Counted from the stretch's first letter, positions 1 to 8,866 are shown. The stretch is DNA of 64,000 nt from Sulfitobacter sp. F26169L (GCF_026410285.1 NZ_JAPMLP010000005.1:62001-126000), one strand, 5' to 3'. The notes: generated by a model not told the origin, from the letters alone. A program made the numbers and translations.

Positions 1-1797
1 GGAGCTTTCCTATGTGGCGCCATCACTGTCATCGGCGGGATACCGACGACCGAACTGGAAACCTTCAAGGACACGATCACGGATATGTTTCCGTCGCGTT
101 GGAAGATCATCGAACCTGATATGACAGACGGTTATCTCGCGAAGAATGCGCAATCTCGCTTTACACGTTTGGTGACCGACAGCCTCGACAAGATCGAGCC
201 GCTGCTCGTCCTGCAAACTGACGGTATTGCGTTGCCAAAGGCGCTCAAGATAGTTGTTCCGGCTCCGCTCTACCTGTTCCCCGTAACGCATGATGTGATC
301 CTGAAGTTCCTCGCGTCAGGGCATCTTGCCGATCAGGCTCCCGGTGCAGGAAACATTCGCGCGGCATTACCTTCAGAAGCAGAATTACAAAACCTCAGCA
401 CGGTCGAGATCTGCGCCGCGCTACGCGCACCGATCCTGCATGATGCAATCACGCGCTTGCGGCAAATTTCAAAGCGAGACGGCTGCGCCGATGGTCCGCG
501 CCTTGAGGATATGCACGGTGACAGCCCGGCGCTCTCCGCTGCGCGTCGTATCGTTGCCGATCTACAGGCATGGAAAACTGGACGAGTGAAGTGGCACGAA
601 ATCAGTCATTCTTTGTTGCTCCATGGCGCACCGGGCACAGGCAAAACATGGCTCGCCCGCGCGATGTCAAACGGCGCCGGCGTATCTTTGGTCACGGGGA
701 CATTTGGCTCGTGGCAGTCTGCAGGGCATCTCGGCGATATGCTGCGAGAGATGCGTGAAACTTTCAGTGAGGCCCGGCGCAATGCGCCCTGCATCCTCGT
801 GATTGATGAAATCGATGCAGTCGGATCGCGCATAGATCCGGACCGTCACGCGAGCAATTATCGCACGCAGGTCATCACGACTTTTCTTACCGAACTTGAT
901 CAAATTGGAACCGAGGAGGGAGTGATCGTCGTAGGAACCAGCAATTTTATCGACCGGATTGACCCCGCTGTCATTCGCTCAGGCCGGATGGACATCAAAA
1001 TCGAAATGCCAATGCCGGATGCCGATGCCATTTTAGAAATCCTGCGATTCCATCTGTCTCAAGACATCGCGGATCACGATCTACGCAGCCTCTCGCGCCG
1101 CGCTGTGGGCCAGTCGGCTGCTGATATCGACGCTGCCATCCGCGCGGCGCGATCAGACGCACGACATGCCCGCAAAATGCTGTCGGTCGAGATGCTTCAG
1201 GCGCAGATGAACGTAGCTCCAGATGACGAGAACCAAGCGCGCACGTGGCGGATCGCCGTCCATGAGGCCGGACATGCTGTCGTTGCTCATGCCCTCCAGA
1301 TCGGTCACCTCGACAGCATCACGATCACTGGAGACGGCGGAAATATCGCCTGCCGCATCTATAATAATGAAAGCCGCCTGTCAGATATCGAAAACCAGAT
1401 CACATACTCGATGGCAGGCCGCGCCGCAGAACGCCTGATAATCGGCGAAGTCTCGGCCGGCGCAGGTGGCCCTGCACACTCCGATCTTGCGCTTGCAACC
1501 CGCAGCGCAATCGCAATCGAGACCACCTATGGTCTCGGCCTACAGGGGCCCGTCTGGCATCAAGATTCTGACGCTACCCACCTCGGAACGCCGGCCATTC
1601 GCGATCGGGTTCTCCAGCACATCAAGCGTGCCGAAACCCGTGCGGCAAAAATCCTTCAAATAAATTATCACTTCGTCGAAAAACTGGCCGGTCAGTTGAT
1701 CAAAGACCGATCTATGAAAGCACCCACAATCGCACGCCTCCTTAACGGCGTGACTTCTACTCAAGCGGACGCCCCACCCAATAATCACCTTAACTGA
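1..1797 (+). CDS. FtsH-like AAA ATPase with M41-type zinc peptidase domain (5' end beyond window)
   Basis: The reading frame is open from base 1, so the true start lies left of the window; the first ATG inside is at 85. Counting from that ATG, Walker A GAPGTGKT is at about residues 181-188, Walker B as CILVIDEID, then an SRH-like segment (SNFIDRIDPAVIRSGRMD). The zinc site HEAGH is at 393-397, and an Asp in GGPAHSDL probably supplies the third ligand, as in FtsH. The order AAA then M41 is that of FtsH, so an ATP-driven metalloprotease is expected. The 170 or so residues before the AAA domain do not look like the FtsH membrane/periplasmic region and show no clear membrane helix. It lies in accessory DNA next to a tRNA and an AlpA-like gene, so it is probably element cargo and not the housekeeping ftsH. 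Substrate unknown. Confidence 0.8.
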   Translation, partial: GAFLCGAITVIGGIPTTELETFKDTITDMFPSRWKIIEPDMTDGYLAKNAQSRFTRLVTDSLDKIEPLLVLQTDGIALPKALKIVVPAPLYLFPVTHDVILKFLASGHLADQAPGAGNIRAALPSEAELQNLSTVEICAALRAPILHDAITRLRQISKRDGCADGPRLEDMHGDSPALSAARRIVADLQAWKTGRVKWHEISHSLLLHGAPGTGKTWLARAMSNGAGVSLVTGTFGSWQSAGHLGDMLREMRETFSEARRNAPCILVIDEIDAVGSRIDPDRHASNYRTQVITTFLTELDQIGTEEGVIVVGTSNFIDRIDPAVIRSGRMDIKIEMPMPDADAILEILRFHLSQDIADHDLRSLSRRAVGQSAADIDAAIRAARSDARHARKMLSVEMLQAQMNVAPDDENQARTWRIAVHEAGHAVVAHALQIGHLDSITITGDGGNIACRIYNNESRLSDIENQITYSMAGRAAERLIIGEVSAGAGGPAHSDLALATRSAIAIETTYGLGLQGPVWHQDSDATHLGTPAIRDRVLQHIKRAETRAAKILQINYHFVEKLAGQLIKDRSMKAPTIARLLNGVTSTQADAPPNNHLN

Positions 1798-2314
1798 TTC
1801 AATGACAGCTACCTCCTCCTACACACCACCCTTTCAGACGCAGACCCATCCCACCAACCACCACTGCATAAAACCCTTAACAGAAGAATCCGCGGGGGCG
1901 CAGGCCCCCGCCACAATCCAGCGCGACAGCGCTGCCAAAACCGAACCGTAGGTTAGGTCCATCAGGCCGCTCGGGCAGAGCAGCCTGCAGAAAGAAAATC
2001 GTAAAAAAAGGGATACACGAGATACTCAACCAGAATGACACATGGAAAATCCGTAATTCTCGGACCAAACCGACGCCAGACAGCCTTCTTCAGCGTGAGA
2101 ACCCTTCGCATTTTGCGGCCAACATACGTGGAATCGCAAAATTTAACCCTCTTTCCACAGGTTTCGCACTTGAAACCACGAGATTCAGGACCAGTGGGCG
2201 TGATCCTGAAGCAATCCTCTCTTATTTTGAGAAGCAACTACCGCGATGGGCAAACTACCCCGTCACCACCAGAAGCGAGCAGCACAAACACTAAAAACTT
2301 AAAGGACCGCCACC
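1798..2314. other. 517-base stretch without a convincing gene
   Basis: This gap separates the protease gene from the AlpA-like gene and becomes AT-richer towards its right half. A minus-strand frame at about 1962-2237 contains a CxxC pair (KCETCGK), and a plus-strand frame opens at 2035, but neither has a good ribosome site or a recognisable family. Only the hairpin at 1892-1911 is clear. Loose, gene-poor DNA of this sort is common near the ends of integrated elements. Confidence 0.5.
1892..1911. terminator. GC-rich hairpin after the FtsH-like gene
   Basis: A perfect 8-bp inverted repeat, GCGGGGGC and GCCCCCGC, with a 4-base loop lies 95 bases after the stop codon of the protease gene. There is no T-run, so it is at best a weak terminator or a 3'-end stabilising hairpin. 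Confidence 0.35.
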
Positions 2315-2614
2315 ATGTCAGATACGAACACCTCATTGCCGAAATGGCTTTCAAACCGCCATTACTGCCGGATCAGCGACCTCATGAAGCTTTTCGAGGT
2401 GACGCGCCCGACAATTGATCGTTGGCATCGGGAGAACCCAGCATTTCCGCGCAAACGAAAGATCGGCAACCATTTTAACGAAAATTGCAGCACGCGTTTC
2501 ATCGTGTCGGAAGTGAACGCCTATGTCGCAATGATCGAGAAAGACCGCGCGGAGTGGACGAAGCAGTTTGATATGGTAGACGCAATGAAAGGTGGACCAG
2601 CACAATGCAATTAG
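2315..2614 (+). CDS. AlpA-like phage/island regulatory protein (excisionase-type HTH)
   Basis: A protein of 99 residues. Residues 14-45 (NRHYCRISDLMKLFEVTRP, then TIDRWHR and NPAFPRKRKIG) fit the AlpA/MerR-like winged-helix fold used by island activators and excisionases: a YCRISDL start, the recognition helix RPTIDRWHR, then the PxFPRKRKIG wing. A purine-rich AAAGGA precedes the ATG. Members of this family usually control integrase expression or act as recombination directionality factors. The gene lies 142 bases from the 3' end of tRNA-Phe, the usual place for such a gene in a tRNA-integrated island. No integrase is visible between it and the tRNA, so one would have to lie left of the window or be lost. 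It could instead be a plain DNA-binding regulator. Confidence 0.75.
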   Translation: MSDTNTSLPKWLSNRHYCRISDLMKLFEVTRPTIDRWHRENPAFPRKRKIGNHFNENCSTRFIVSEVNAYVAMIEKDRAEWTKQFDMVDAMKGGPAQCN

Positions 2615-2756
2615 GCCATGAAGGATACTTTGTGAATGGTTTAACCAGAACGCCCTGTCCCACCAGCGTCCCACTGAGCGCAAGAGCGTCAAATCCTAGA
2701 AGCAGGTCAGTCAAGCCTAAAACAAACTAACCCACTGAATACAAAGGACGTTTTAA

Positions 2757-2831
2757 TGGTGCCCGGGGGCGGAATCGAACCACCGACACGAGGATTTTCA
2801 ATCCACTGCTCTACCCCTGAGCTACCCGGGC
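2757..2831 (-). tRNA. tRNA-Phe (anticodon GAA), CCA encoded
   Basis: Read on the minus strand, 75 bases fold as a cloverleaf: acceptor GCCCGGG/CCCGGGC, D stem GCTC/GAGC, anticodon loop TTGAAAA (GAA, Phe), T loop TTCGATT, and an encoded CCA. The anticodon stem GTGGA/TCCTC has one T-T mismatch at its second pair, which is odd but tolerable. It is the last gene of the infA-maf-RNase E/G-yacG run on the minus strand. Its 3' end faces the accessory DNA at 1-2756, the orientation expected if the tRNA 3' end served as an integration site. Confidence 0.93.
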
Positions 2832-2932
2832 ACCGGGACCAGTAAACTGGTCGGGTGAGCGCGTTCTAGGGGGTCTGGTGGCGGGTGTCCAGACTCTTTT
2901 TGCAATAGCGCGCAACTTGGTTGCCTATCGGG

Positions 2933-3118
2933 TCAGTGTGGCTTCTTTATCTCTTCGTTTTCCAGCGCTTCTACTACTTTTTCAATATCATCAGGGTCCC
3001 GGGATGGTGTGGCGTAGGCGCCTGAAAACCATTTCGACAGATCGATATCAGCGCAGCGGCGCGAGCAGAAGGGACGATACTTTTTCACAGTCTCGCCGGA
3101 ACAGATCGGGCAGTTCAT
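2933..3118 (-). CDS. yacG: DNA gyrase inhibitor YacG
   Basis: A 61-residue zinc protein with CPIC at the N-terminus and [15 protein letters not shown] following, giving the C-x2-C-x15-C-x3-C ligand set and the DLxxWF stretch typical of YacG. In E. coli YacG binds GyrB and blocks DNA binding by gyrase. Its ATG overlaps the stop of the RNase E/G gene (ATGA), so it is translationally coupled to it. Next to RNase E/G is a usual place for yacG in Rhodobacterales. Confidence 0.92.
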   Translation of the reverse strand: MNCPICSGETVKKYRPFCSRRCADIDLSKWFSGAYATPSRDPDDIEKVVEALENEEIKKPH

Positions 3119-4140
3119 GCGAGAATCTCGCCAAGGGGCGCGCGGGCGCGTTTGCGCTGCAGCTCATAGTGGCCCAACGGTGTCCACCCGACCAGCGTGG
3201 TTTCTACCTCGTCAGCCCTAAAAGCTGCGCGCAAGGCTGTCTCGAACGGGCGACGGTCTTTTTTCGGCATCGGGGCCAGATCAAGCACAATTTGTCCTCC
3301 AAGACCGCGCAAACGCAGCGCCCGAGGCAATGCGCGGGCGCAGGCCATATTGGCCTTCACACCCGCCGCAAGAGACACGTCAGCGCCGGTATTCACGTCC
3401 ACGGCTATCAACGCACGGGTAGTTTCCACATACATTGAAGCGCCGCCGGACAGGTCCACACGATCTTCGATCAACGTATCGAGGGCGTCCAACACGCCGT
3501 GATCTTCGAAACCACCGGCCTCGGTCACAATTTCGGCAGGTGCGACCCAGTCGCGCCATGCAAGCACGTGTGGACCATCACCTTCGGACAGTGTTTCCAT
3601 TTCAGTGCTATCGTCGTTCAGCACAGCACGCGCCAGTTCCAGCATCGCATCGATATCATCTGCAATTGCCTCACCGTCGGCACCCGCGCAGCACGAGCGC
3701 AGGATCAGACCGTATTGCGCACCGTCCATCGCGTCATGGGAGATTTCCAACAAACGGTCGCGCTCCGCCTCGTCGCGGATGGAGCGGGAAATATTCAAAC
3801 CTGGTGCATCGGGGGTGATAATAGCATAGCGGCTTTTGAACAGCAGCTTCGACGTCACTGGCAGAGCTTTCCCGTCTTCGGCAAAGCCTGACACCTGCAC
3901 AAGAATCCGCTGGCCGGGCGCAAGCCCTTTAATTTGGCGCAAAAATGCCGAGCCGTCGGGCGTCTTGAGGAACATGCCCCCCTGCCCTTTGACGGGCCGG
4001 TCCGCGATTGCGCGGTAGATTGTGCCGCTGCGCGGGGCATCCGGTGTGTCCACCAGCAAATCCTCAAGCCGGCCATCCACCATCAATGCGGCAGCTTCGA
4101 CATCACCTAAGTGATCGAGGATAATTGTACGGCCCTTCAT
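3115..4140 (-). CDS. Ribonuclease E/G family protein, short form
   Basis: 341 residues from the ATG at 4140, which overlaps the maf stop (ATGA) and has GGAG seven bases upstream; an ATG two codons earlier is less well placed. An S1-like segment covers roughly residues 50-110 ([19 protein letters not shown]). The two metal-binding Asp are in IAVDVNTG (about 248) and IVLDLAPM (about 287). The family endonuclease cuts single-stranded AU-rich RNA in mRNA decay and rRNA processing. The protein stops soon after the DNase-like subdomain and lacks the CPxCxG zinc-link and C-terminal domain of E. coli RNase G/E, so its oligomeric state may differ. It sits in the infA-maf-yacG operon. Confidence 0.88.
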   Translation of the reverse strand: MKGRTIILDHLGDVEAAALMVDGRLEDLLVDTPDAPRSGTIYRAIADRPVKGQGGMFLKTPDGSAFLRQIKGLAPGQRILVQVSGFAEDGKALPVTSKLLFKSRYAIITPDAPGLNISRSIRDEAERDRLLEISHDAMDGAQYGLILRSCCAGADGEAIADDIDAMLELARAVLNDDSTEMETLSEGDGPHVLAWRDWVAPAEIVTEAGGFEDHGVLDALDTLIEDRVDLSGGASMYVETTRALIAVDVNTGADVSLAAGVKANMACARALPRALRLRGLGGQIVLDLAPMPKKDRRPFETALRAAFRADEVETTLVGWTPLGHYELQRKRARAPLGEILA

Positions 4141-4715
4141 GAGCATTCTCCATAAAGCGGGTAGCCGCTGGCGCGCAGCAAATTTGCGGTTTCAGATAGT
4201 GGTAGACCCACGATACCGGTAAAGGAGCCTGATATCCACGGGATCAGAACACCCGCAGGCCCCTGAATGCCGTAGCCGCCTGCCTTGCCGTTCCAATCAT
4301 CAGTATCAAGATATGCGCGCAGCTCGTCTTCGGCGAGGTTCTTCATGCGCACGGTGCTCATCACATCGCGCTCCCAAACGCGCGCACCGCGCTTTACGGC
4401 AACTGCCGTGATCACCTTGTGACGGCGACCGGATAGCGCGCGCAGAAATTTTTCAGCCTCGGCGCGGTCGGCGGGTTTGCCCAGAATACGGCGGCCCAGT
4501 GCCACAGTTGTATCGGCACATAGCACGATATCATCCGCAGCGGCAGGCACTGCAGCAACCTTTTCACGGGCCATGCGCGCGCAATAGGGGCGCGGTAGTT
4601 CGCCTTTTTGCGGGGTTTCGTCTATATCGGGGGCGCGGATATCATCCGCAACAACGCCGATTTGCGCCAGCAATTCCTTGCGGCGCGGTGATCCTGATCC
4701 GAGGATGAATTTCAT
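4137..4715 (-). CDS. maf: Maf family nucleotide pyrophosphatase
   Basis: 192 residues with the Maf hallmark near the N-terminus ([14 protein letters not shown]), the invariant E in [13 protein letters not shown] around 66-74, and the C-terminal [13 protein letters not shown] loop. Maf/YceF proteins hydrolyse non-canonical or methylated nucleoside triphosphates to monophosphates and are linked to septation control in some bacteria. GAGGAG lies seven bases upstream of the ATG. It is the second gene of a tight operon (infA, maf, RNase E/G, yacG) and overlaps the next gene by four bases. Confidence 0.92.
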   Translation of the reverse strand: MKFILGSGSPRRKELLAQIGVVADDIRAPDIDETPQKGELPRPYCARMAREKVAAVPAAADDIVLCADTTVALGRRILGKPADRAEAEKFLRALSGRRHKVITAVAVKRGARVWERDVMSTVRMKNLAEDELRAYLDTDDWNGKAGGYGIQGPAGVLIPWISGSFTGIVGLPLSETANLLRASGYPLYGECS

Positions 4716-4727
4716 CGATTTACTCCT

Positions 4728-4744
4728 CGCCCCACCTTGGGGCG
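4728..4744 (-). other. Hairpin between infA and maf, abutting the maf ribosome site
   Basis: Perfect 7-bp inverted repeat CGCCCCA/TGGGGCG with a 3-base loop. On the minus strand its right arm runs directly into the GAGGAG ribosome site of maf. With no T-run it is more likely an RNA processing or translation-modulating hairpin than a terminator. Confidence 0.4.
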
Positions 4745-4757
4745 GGCGGGGATAGCG

Positions 4758-4976
4758 TTATTTGAAACGATAGTTGATCCGGCCTTTTGTCAGGTCATAA
4801 GGGGTCATTTCAACCTGTACCTTATCGCCTGCCAGAACGCGGATGCGGTTCTTGCGCATTTTGCCTGCCGTATGTGCAATGATCTCATGGCCGTTTTCAA
4901 GCTCGACCCGGAACGTAGCATTCGGCAGGAGTTCCTTGACGACACCGGGAAATTCGAGCGTATCTTCCTTAGCCAT
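4758..4976 (-). CDS. infA: Translation initiation factor IF-1
   Basis: 72 residues covering the whole S1/OB-fold protein: [11 protein letters not shown] start, [38 protein letters not shown], ending [14 protein letters not shown]-1 binds the ribosomal A site during initiation. A clear AGGAG ribosome site precedes the ATG. First gene of the infA-maf-RNase E/G-yacG-tRNA-Phe run. A C-rich/G-rich hairpin followed by TTTTTA lies just upstream (about 4990-5010) and may end transcription of the preceding amidohydrolase gene. Confidence 0.97.
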   Translation of the reverse strand: MAKEDTLEFPGVVKELLPNATFRVELENGHEIIAHTAGKMRKNRIRVLAGDKVQVEMTPYDLTKGRINYRFK

Positions 4977-5043
4977 GGTTTCTCCTGTAAAAACATCCCC
5001 CCTTTGGGGACAGACGCTTAAATGAGCGCATCTGCGAGGTTTT

Positions 5044-5931
5044 TCAAGAGGAGATACGCTTTAGGGCCACATTTAACGCAGGGGCGTCGCGGCCCTGCTG
5101 TTCTTCCCAGTGTGACCGGTTCAAAACCACACCGTCAGCGCGCACATGAGCGATTGCCTCAATGTCTACATCGGCATAGGTCCAGCCCGGCACGCAGATT
5201 TCTGCAGCGGCGAGCACGCCTGTTGACGGAAAGCCCGTATCAGGCGGGCAGAAAACACCCCCGGCCCCCACACACGAGCCCAGTGCGTCCGACCAATCGG
5301 CCTGCCCCACTACCGATGACATTGCTGTAACGCACTGATTCTCCAGCGCGCGGGCCATCGCGCCTGTGCGCACACGCCAGTAGCCGGCAAGCGCCTCGGT
5401 GACGCTGGGCACAGCGATGATGTCACAGGACTGCAACGCACGTCCAAGCAACGGAAATTCGCTGTCATAACAGATCAGAATACCGATACGGCCCAGAGCC
5501 GTATCAAACACCTGTAACGGGCCGCCACCGATCACACCCCAGACATCACGCTCGAAACGGGTCATGATCTGCTTGTCCTGCACCCCGATTTGACCGTCGG
5601 GCGTGATTAACCTCGCGCGGTTAACGGGGCGTGTTTGTGTCGCCGCAGGGGCGGACGCCGCAACTATATGCACGCCGTGTTCAGCCGCGAGGCGCACGTG
5701 CAGCGCGTCAGCCTCGCCAATTTTATCAGATACGGAAAAGAGCGATTTTTCCAGATCACCTGCCACATCCAGCCCGTCCAGTGTGGCCAGTTCCATCGCG
5801 CCGTATTCGGGGAATACGAGCAAATCAGCGCCCTGTGCGCAAGCGCCTGCAACCCAGTGGGCCAGCTTGTCTTCGTAGTGCGCCCACGAGGTCAGCACAT
5901 CCAGCGGGTAGGCAGCAGTTGCGATTCTCAT
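5044..5931 (-). CDS. Carbon-nitrogen hydrolase (nitrilase superfamily)
   Basis: 295 residues with the complete Glu-Lys-Cys triad of the nitrilase superfamily: E42 in [11 protein letters not shown]120 in [11 protein letters not shown] and C154 in [12 protein letters not shown]. It should hydrolyse an amide or nitrile C-N bond; the substrate cannot be told. Length and motif spacing fit stand-alone amidases of this family (Nit1/Nit2 type). It is cytosolic, with no signal peptide. Transcribed in the same direction as infA with about 67 bases between, and divergent from the sirtuin gene. Confidence 0.85.
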   Translation of the reverse strand: MRIATAAYPLDVLTSWAHYEDKLAHWVAGACAQGADLLVFPEYGAMELATLDGLDVAGDLEKSLFSVSDKIGEADALHVRLAAEHGVHIVAASAPAATQTRPVNRARLITPDGQIGVQDKQIMTRFERDVWGVIGGGPLQVFDTALGRIGILICYDSEFPLLGRALQSCDIIAVPSVTEALAGYWRVRTGAMARALENQCVTAMSSVVGQADWSDALGSCVGAGGVFCPPDTGFPSTGVLAAAEICVPGWTYADVDIEAIAHVRADGVVLNRSHWEEQQGRDAPALNVALKRISS

Positions 5932-6054
5932 CTGAAATCCGGCTCCGGTTTATCAAGTTTTCTGAAACCAGCTTGCATCGTCTGGCCAGCAGCGGCAAGC
6001 ATGAAGGCCATCTATCTGTTCTTCAACGACACTGTTTATAAACGGAGCACTCTC

Positions 6055-6750
6055 ATGCGCAACATCGTCATTCTCACCGGTGCCGGTATCTCGGCTGAAA
6101 GCGGTATCGAAACCTTTCGCGCTGAAACAGGGCTTTGGGCACAGCACAATGTTGACGATGTCGCTACGCCGGAAGGGTTTGTGCGGGATCCGAAACTGGT
6201 TGTCGATTTTTACAACGGACGGCGTACCCAAGCAGCCAGCGCATTGCCCAACGCAGCACATAAAGCGCTAGCGAAGCTGGAGGCAGAGAACAACGGCAGT
6301 GTTCTGGTGGTTACCCAAAACGTGGATGACCTGCACGAGCGTGGCGGTTCCAATAACGTGATTCACATGCACGGCGCGCTCAACTCCGCCCTGTGCGCAG
6401 CGTGCGAGCATCGCTGGCCTGCCCCCATGCAGATGCAGGTCGCAGACACCTGCCCGTCCTGCAATGCCCCTGCCGCGCGGCCCGACATCGTCTGGTTTGG
6501 TGAAATACCCTATCAGATGGACAGGATCATTGATGCGCTCGGCGAGGCCGATATCTTTGTTTCAATCGGCACGTCCGGCAATGTCTATCCCGCCGCCGGG
6601 TTTGTGGCAGAAGCGGCCCGCGCCGGGGCCGAAACGCTGGAGCTTAATCTCGAATCTTCTGCGATCGGATCACAATTTGATAAATCTGTATTTGGTCCGG
6701 CTACGCAGACCGTTCCTGCTTGGGTGGACGATATTCTAGCAAAGAAATGA
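6055..6750 (+). CDS. cobB: NAD-dependent protein deacylase, Sir2/CobB family
   Basis: 231 residues from the ATG at 6055 (GGAG upstream), which puts the NAD-binding GAGISAESGIETFR directly at the N-terminus as in class III sirtuins. TQNVDDLHERGG and HMHGALN supply the catalytic His; CAAC and CPSC form the zinc knuckle; the C-terminal GTSGNVYPAA loop closes the NAD site. CobB removes acetyl or succinyl groups from lysines and, for example, activates acetyl-CoA synthetase. The frame is open further upstream, but those codons run through the divergent amidohydrolase gene and are not credible coding sequence. Confidence 0.93.
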   Translation: MRNIVILTGAGISAESGIETFRAETGLWAQHNVDDVATPEGFVRDPKLVVDFYNGRRTQAASALPNAAHKALAKLEAENNGSVLVVTQNVDDLHERGGSNNVIHMHGALNSALCAACEHRWPAPMQMQVADTCPSCNAPAARPDIVWFGEIPYQMDRIIDALGEADIFVSIGTSGNVYPAAGFVAEAARAGAETLELNLESSAIGSQFDKSVFGPATQTVPAWVDDILAKK

Positions 6751-6769
6751 AAAACGTGTTCAAAAGCGG

Positions 6770-7246
6770 TCAGCGGTCGAGGTCCACTGGAACGGAAATT
6801 TCCACCTCACCCGCTTTTTCGAAAACCAGCGTCACCTGCACCATTTGCCCTTGGCTCAGCGGAGCGTCGAGGCCGATGAACATCAGATGATCGCCACCGC
6901 GCTTGAACGCGTGGGTGGTGCCATCAGGCAAAGCAACGCCACCTTCAATCGGTCCCATCCGCACGACGCCATTTGCGTCTTGGGTATGGGTGTGCAGTTC
7001 CACCCGCCCGGACAGCCCCGAGCGTACCGCCACCAGACGGTCATCGCGCCCCGTATCATTGCGCAGCATCATAAACGCTGCCGCCGATGTGGAAGTGGGC
7101 AAACTGCTGCGCAAATACGGTTCCTGAACAACAAATGCAGCATTGCTTTTGTCGAGCGGCGACATCTTTACCGAAACGACGGCCATTACCACAGCGATTA
7201 AGGCAAAAAGAACGACGATGCCGACGGCACCTTTGGGTTTCTGCAT
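6770..7246 (-). CDS. Copper chaperone PCu(A)C family protein
   Basis: 158 residues from the ATG at 7246, which has AGGA eight bases upstream; a GTG six codons earlier is the only alternative. One N-terminal membrane helix (GAVGIVVLFALIAVVMAVV) anchors it to face the periplasm. The copper motif is present in order: His-Thr-His around the VELHTHTQ segment, then Met in VVRMGP, then HLMF near the C-terminus, matching H-x10-M-x21-H-x-M. PCuAC proteins hand Cu(I) to the CuA or CuB site of cytochrome oxidase. It stands alone here, between the sirtuin (convergent) and L28. Confidence 0.85.
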   Translation of the reverse strand: MQKPKGAVGIVVLFALIAVVMAVVSVKMSPLDKSNAAFVVQEPYLRSSLPTSTSAAAFMMLRNDTGRDDRLVAVRSGLSGRVELHTHTQDANGVVRMGPIEGGVALPDGTTHAFKRGGDHLMFIGLDAPLSQGQMVQVTLVFEKAGEVEISVPVDLDR

Positions 7247-7302
7247 CCTGTTATCCTTTTGCACGAAGAGGCCATCGCCTGAAAGGCAGGCACAAACACA
7301 AA

Positions 7303-7332
7303 CGACCCCGCCCTGCGTTCAGGTCGGGGTCG
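7303..7332 (-). terminator. Rho-independent terminator of rpmB
   Basis: Inverted repeat CGACCCCG/CGGGGTCG with a 14-base loop, located 25 bases after the rpmB stop on the minus strand and followed in that direction by the T-rich GTTTGTGTTTG. Confidence 0.7.
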
Positions 7333-7356
7333 ATGTAATCGTTATCAGAAGTCGGT

Positions 7357-7656
7357 TTAGGACAGTACGTCTGCCTCTGCGCCGGACTTGGCGATCGCTT
7401 TTTTGATTTTCAGCGCGTTATCAGACAGATCAACGTCTTTGGCTTTCGCCAGAAACTTGTCCAGACCACCGCGGTGATCAACACTGCGCAGGGCAGCGGA
7501 TGTGATACGCAGCTTGAAACCACGGCCCAGCGCTTCGGACTGAAGCGTTGTGTCGTTCAGGTTTGGCAAAAACCGACGACGTGTGCGGTTTTTGGCGTGT
7601 GATACGTTGTTGCCCGACATCGGGCCTTTTCCGGTCAATTCGCAACGGCGCGACAT
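7357..7656 (-). CDS. rpmB: 50S ribosomal protein L28
   Basis: 99 residues beginning [21 protein letters not shown], the invariant L28 start, followed by the [10 protein letters not shown] core. I use the ATG at 7656; an upstream in-frame start would add 11 residues not found in L28. It is monocistronic, with its own terminator downstream. Confidence 0.97.
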   Translation of the reverse strand: MSRRCELTGKGPMSGNNVSHAKNRTRRRFLPNLNDTTLQSEALGRGFKLRITSAALRSVDHRGGLDKFLAKAKDVDLSDNALKIKKAIAKSGAEADVLS

Positions 7657-7749
7657 GGGTTCATCCTCTTGGTTCGGCGCGGCACCCATGAATTGGCACC
7701 ACAGCTATCAGGGCGCACAACAGGCGTCCCGTAAATTGGTTTTCAGGCT

Positions 7750-8772
7750 TTAGGAGGAATCACGCGGCAGGTCAACCCGAGATGCTTGCGTTTTTGCGCC
7801 ATCTTCGCGCAAATCGCGCACAAAGGCTGCGGCAGCCGCCGCCGGTTCCTGCTGCCCTGCTGCGACAGCGTCGCTCAGCTTTGCCAATGCGCTGCGCGCA
7901 TGCGGTGCGTCCAGTTGCGCCAGCAGCGCTGATTTAACCGCATCTTCAAACCAATAGCGGGCCTGCATGGCGCGGGTTTGGTCCCAAAAACCGTTTTCGC
8001 GACGCCAGTCAGACAGGATTGTCAGTGCCTCCCACACCTCTGGCAAACCACGCTGTTCCAGCGCGGAAACGGTCATGGCGCGCGGATAGCCGTCAGGGTC
8101 TTGAGGCCGTTTGCGCAATAACCTTAACGCGCCGGAATAATCCGCCTTCGTGCGCATGGCCGTCGCCTTCAGGTCGCCATCGGCTTTGTTGATCACTATC
8201 AGATCGGCCATTTCCATGATGCCGCGCTTGACGCCTTGCAATTCATCGCCCCCCGCAGGGGCCAGCAGCAGCAAAAACAGATCCGACATATGCGCAACCA
8301 CTGTTTCCGATTGCCCCACGCCCACCGTTTCAATCAGCACCACATCGAATCCCGCCGCCTCGCACAGGGCCACTGCTTCGCGTGTGCGACGCGCCACACC
8401 GCCCAGATGGGTCTGGCTGGGGGACGGGCGGATAAATGCGTTGGGGTCACGGCTCAGCTCGTCCATCCGCGTTTTATCGCCCAGAATCGATCCGCCCGAG
8501 CGTGAGGAGCTGGGATCAACCGCCAGCACAGCCACCCGCAGCCCCTGCCCAGTCAGCATCAAACCGAAACTCTCGATGAAGGTAGATTTGCCAACACCCG
8601 GTGTGCCGGAAAGGCCAATGCGCAATGCCTCCTTGCCTTGACCCAGTTCGGCCAGCAGGGCGGTGGCCTGTTCACGGTGATCGGCACGGCCGCTTTCCAC
8701 CAGCGTGATTGCGCGTGCCAGTGCGCGCCGCTCGCCTGCGCGGATGCGATTTGCCGTTTCAGTGATGTCCAT
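7750..8772 (-). CDS. meaB: MeaB/ArgK family GTPase, mutase chaperone
   Basis: 340 residues from the ATG at 8772, preceded by GGAGGT. P-loop GTPGVGKST at 56-64, then AVDPSSSRSGGSILGDKTRM, the ETVGVGQSE switch region and the INKAD guanine-specificity motif (NKxD). MeaB-type G proteins load and protect the B12 cofactor of acyl-CoA mutases. The likely partner is the ethylmalonyl-CoA mutase at 51809 in this window, and possibly a methylmalonyl-CoA mutase elsewhere. Divergent from hrpB with 94 bases between. Confidence 0.93.
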   Translation of the reverse strand: MDITETANRIRAGERRALARAITLVESGRADHREQATALLAELGQGKEALRIGLSGTPGVGKSTFIESFGLMLTGQGLRVAVLAVDPSSSRSGGSILGDKTRMDELSRDPNAFIRPSPSQTHLGGVARRTREAVALCEAAGFDVVLIETVGVGQSETVVAHMSDLFLLLLAPAGGDELQGVKRGIMEMADLIVINKADGDLKATAMRTKADYSGALRLLRKRPQDPDGYPRAMTVSALEQRGLPEVWEALTILSDWRRENGFWDQTRAMQARYWFEDAVKSALLAQLDAPHARSALAKLSDAVAAGQQEPAAAAAAFVRDLREDGAKTQASRVDLPRDSS

Positions 8773-8866
8773 CAGATACCTCCGCGCTAGTTCATTCCGG
8801 TTTTCACGCCCCGCGCCGCGAATGTCCAGCCTTGCCCCGCCTGCATCCAGCCCCGATAAGACATCC

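Noticed and set aside
1962-2237. Minus-strand frame with a CxxC pair near the AlpA-like gene
   Set aside because: A zinc-finger-like KCETCGK is present, but there is no ribosome site, no known family and an overlapping plus-strand frame; recorded only in the gap note.
2035-2418. Plus-strand frame overlapping the AlpA-like gene
   Set aside because: Overlaps the better supported AlpA frame by about 100 bases, without ribosome site or resemblance to a family.
5635-6054. Upstream extension of the sirtuin gene
   Set aside because: The extra codons run antisense through the amidohydrolase gene; the NAD-binding motif is N-terminal when the gene starts at 6055.
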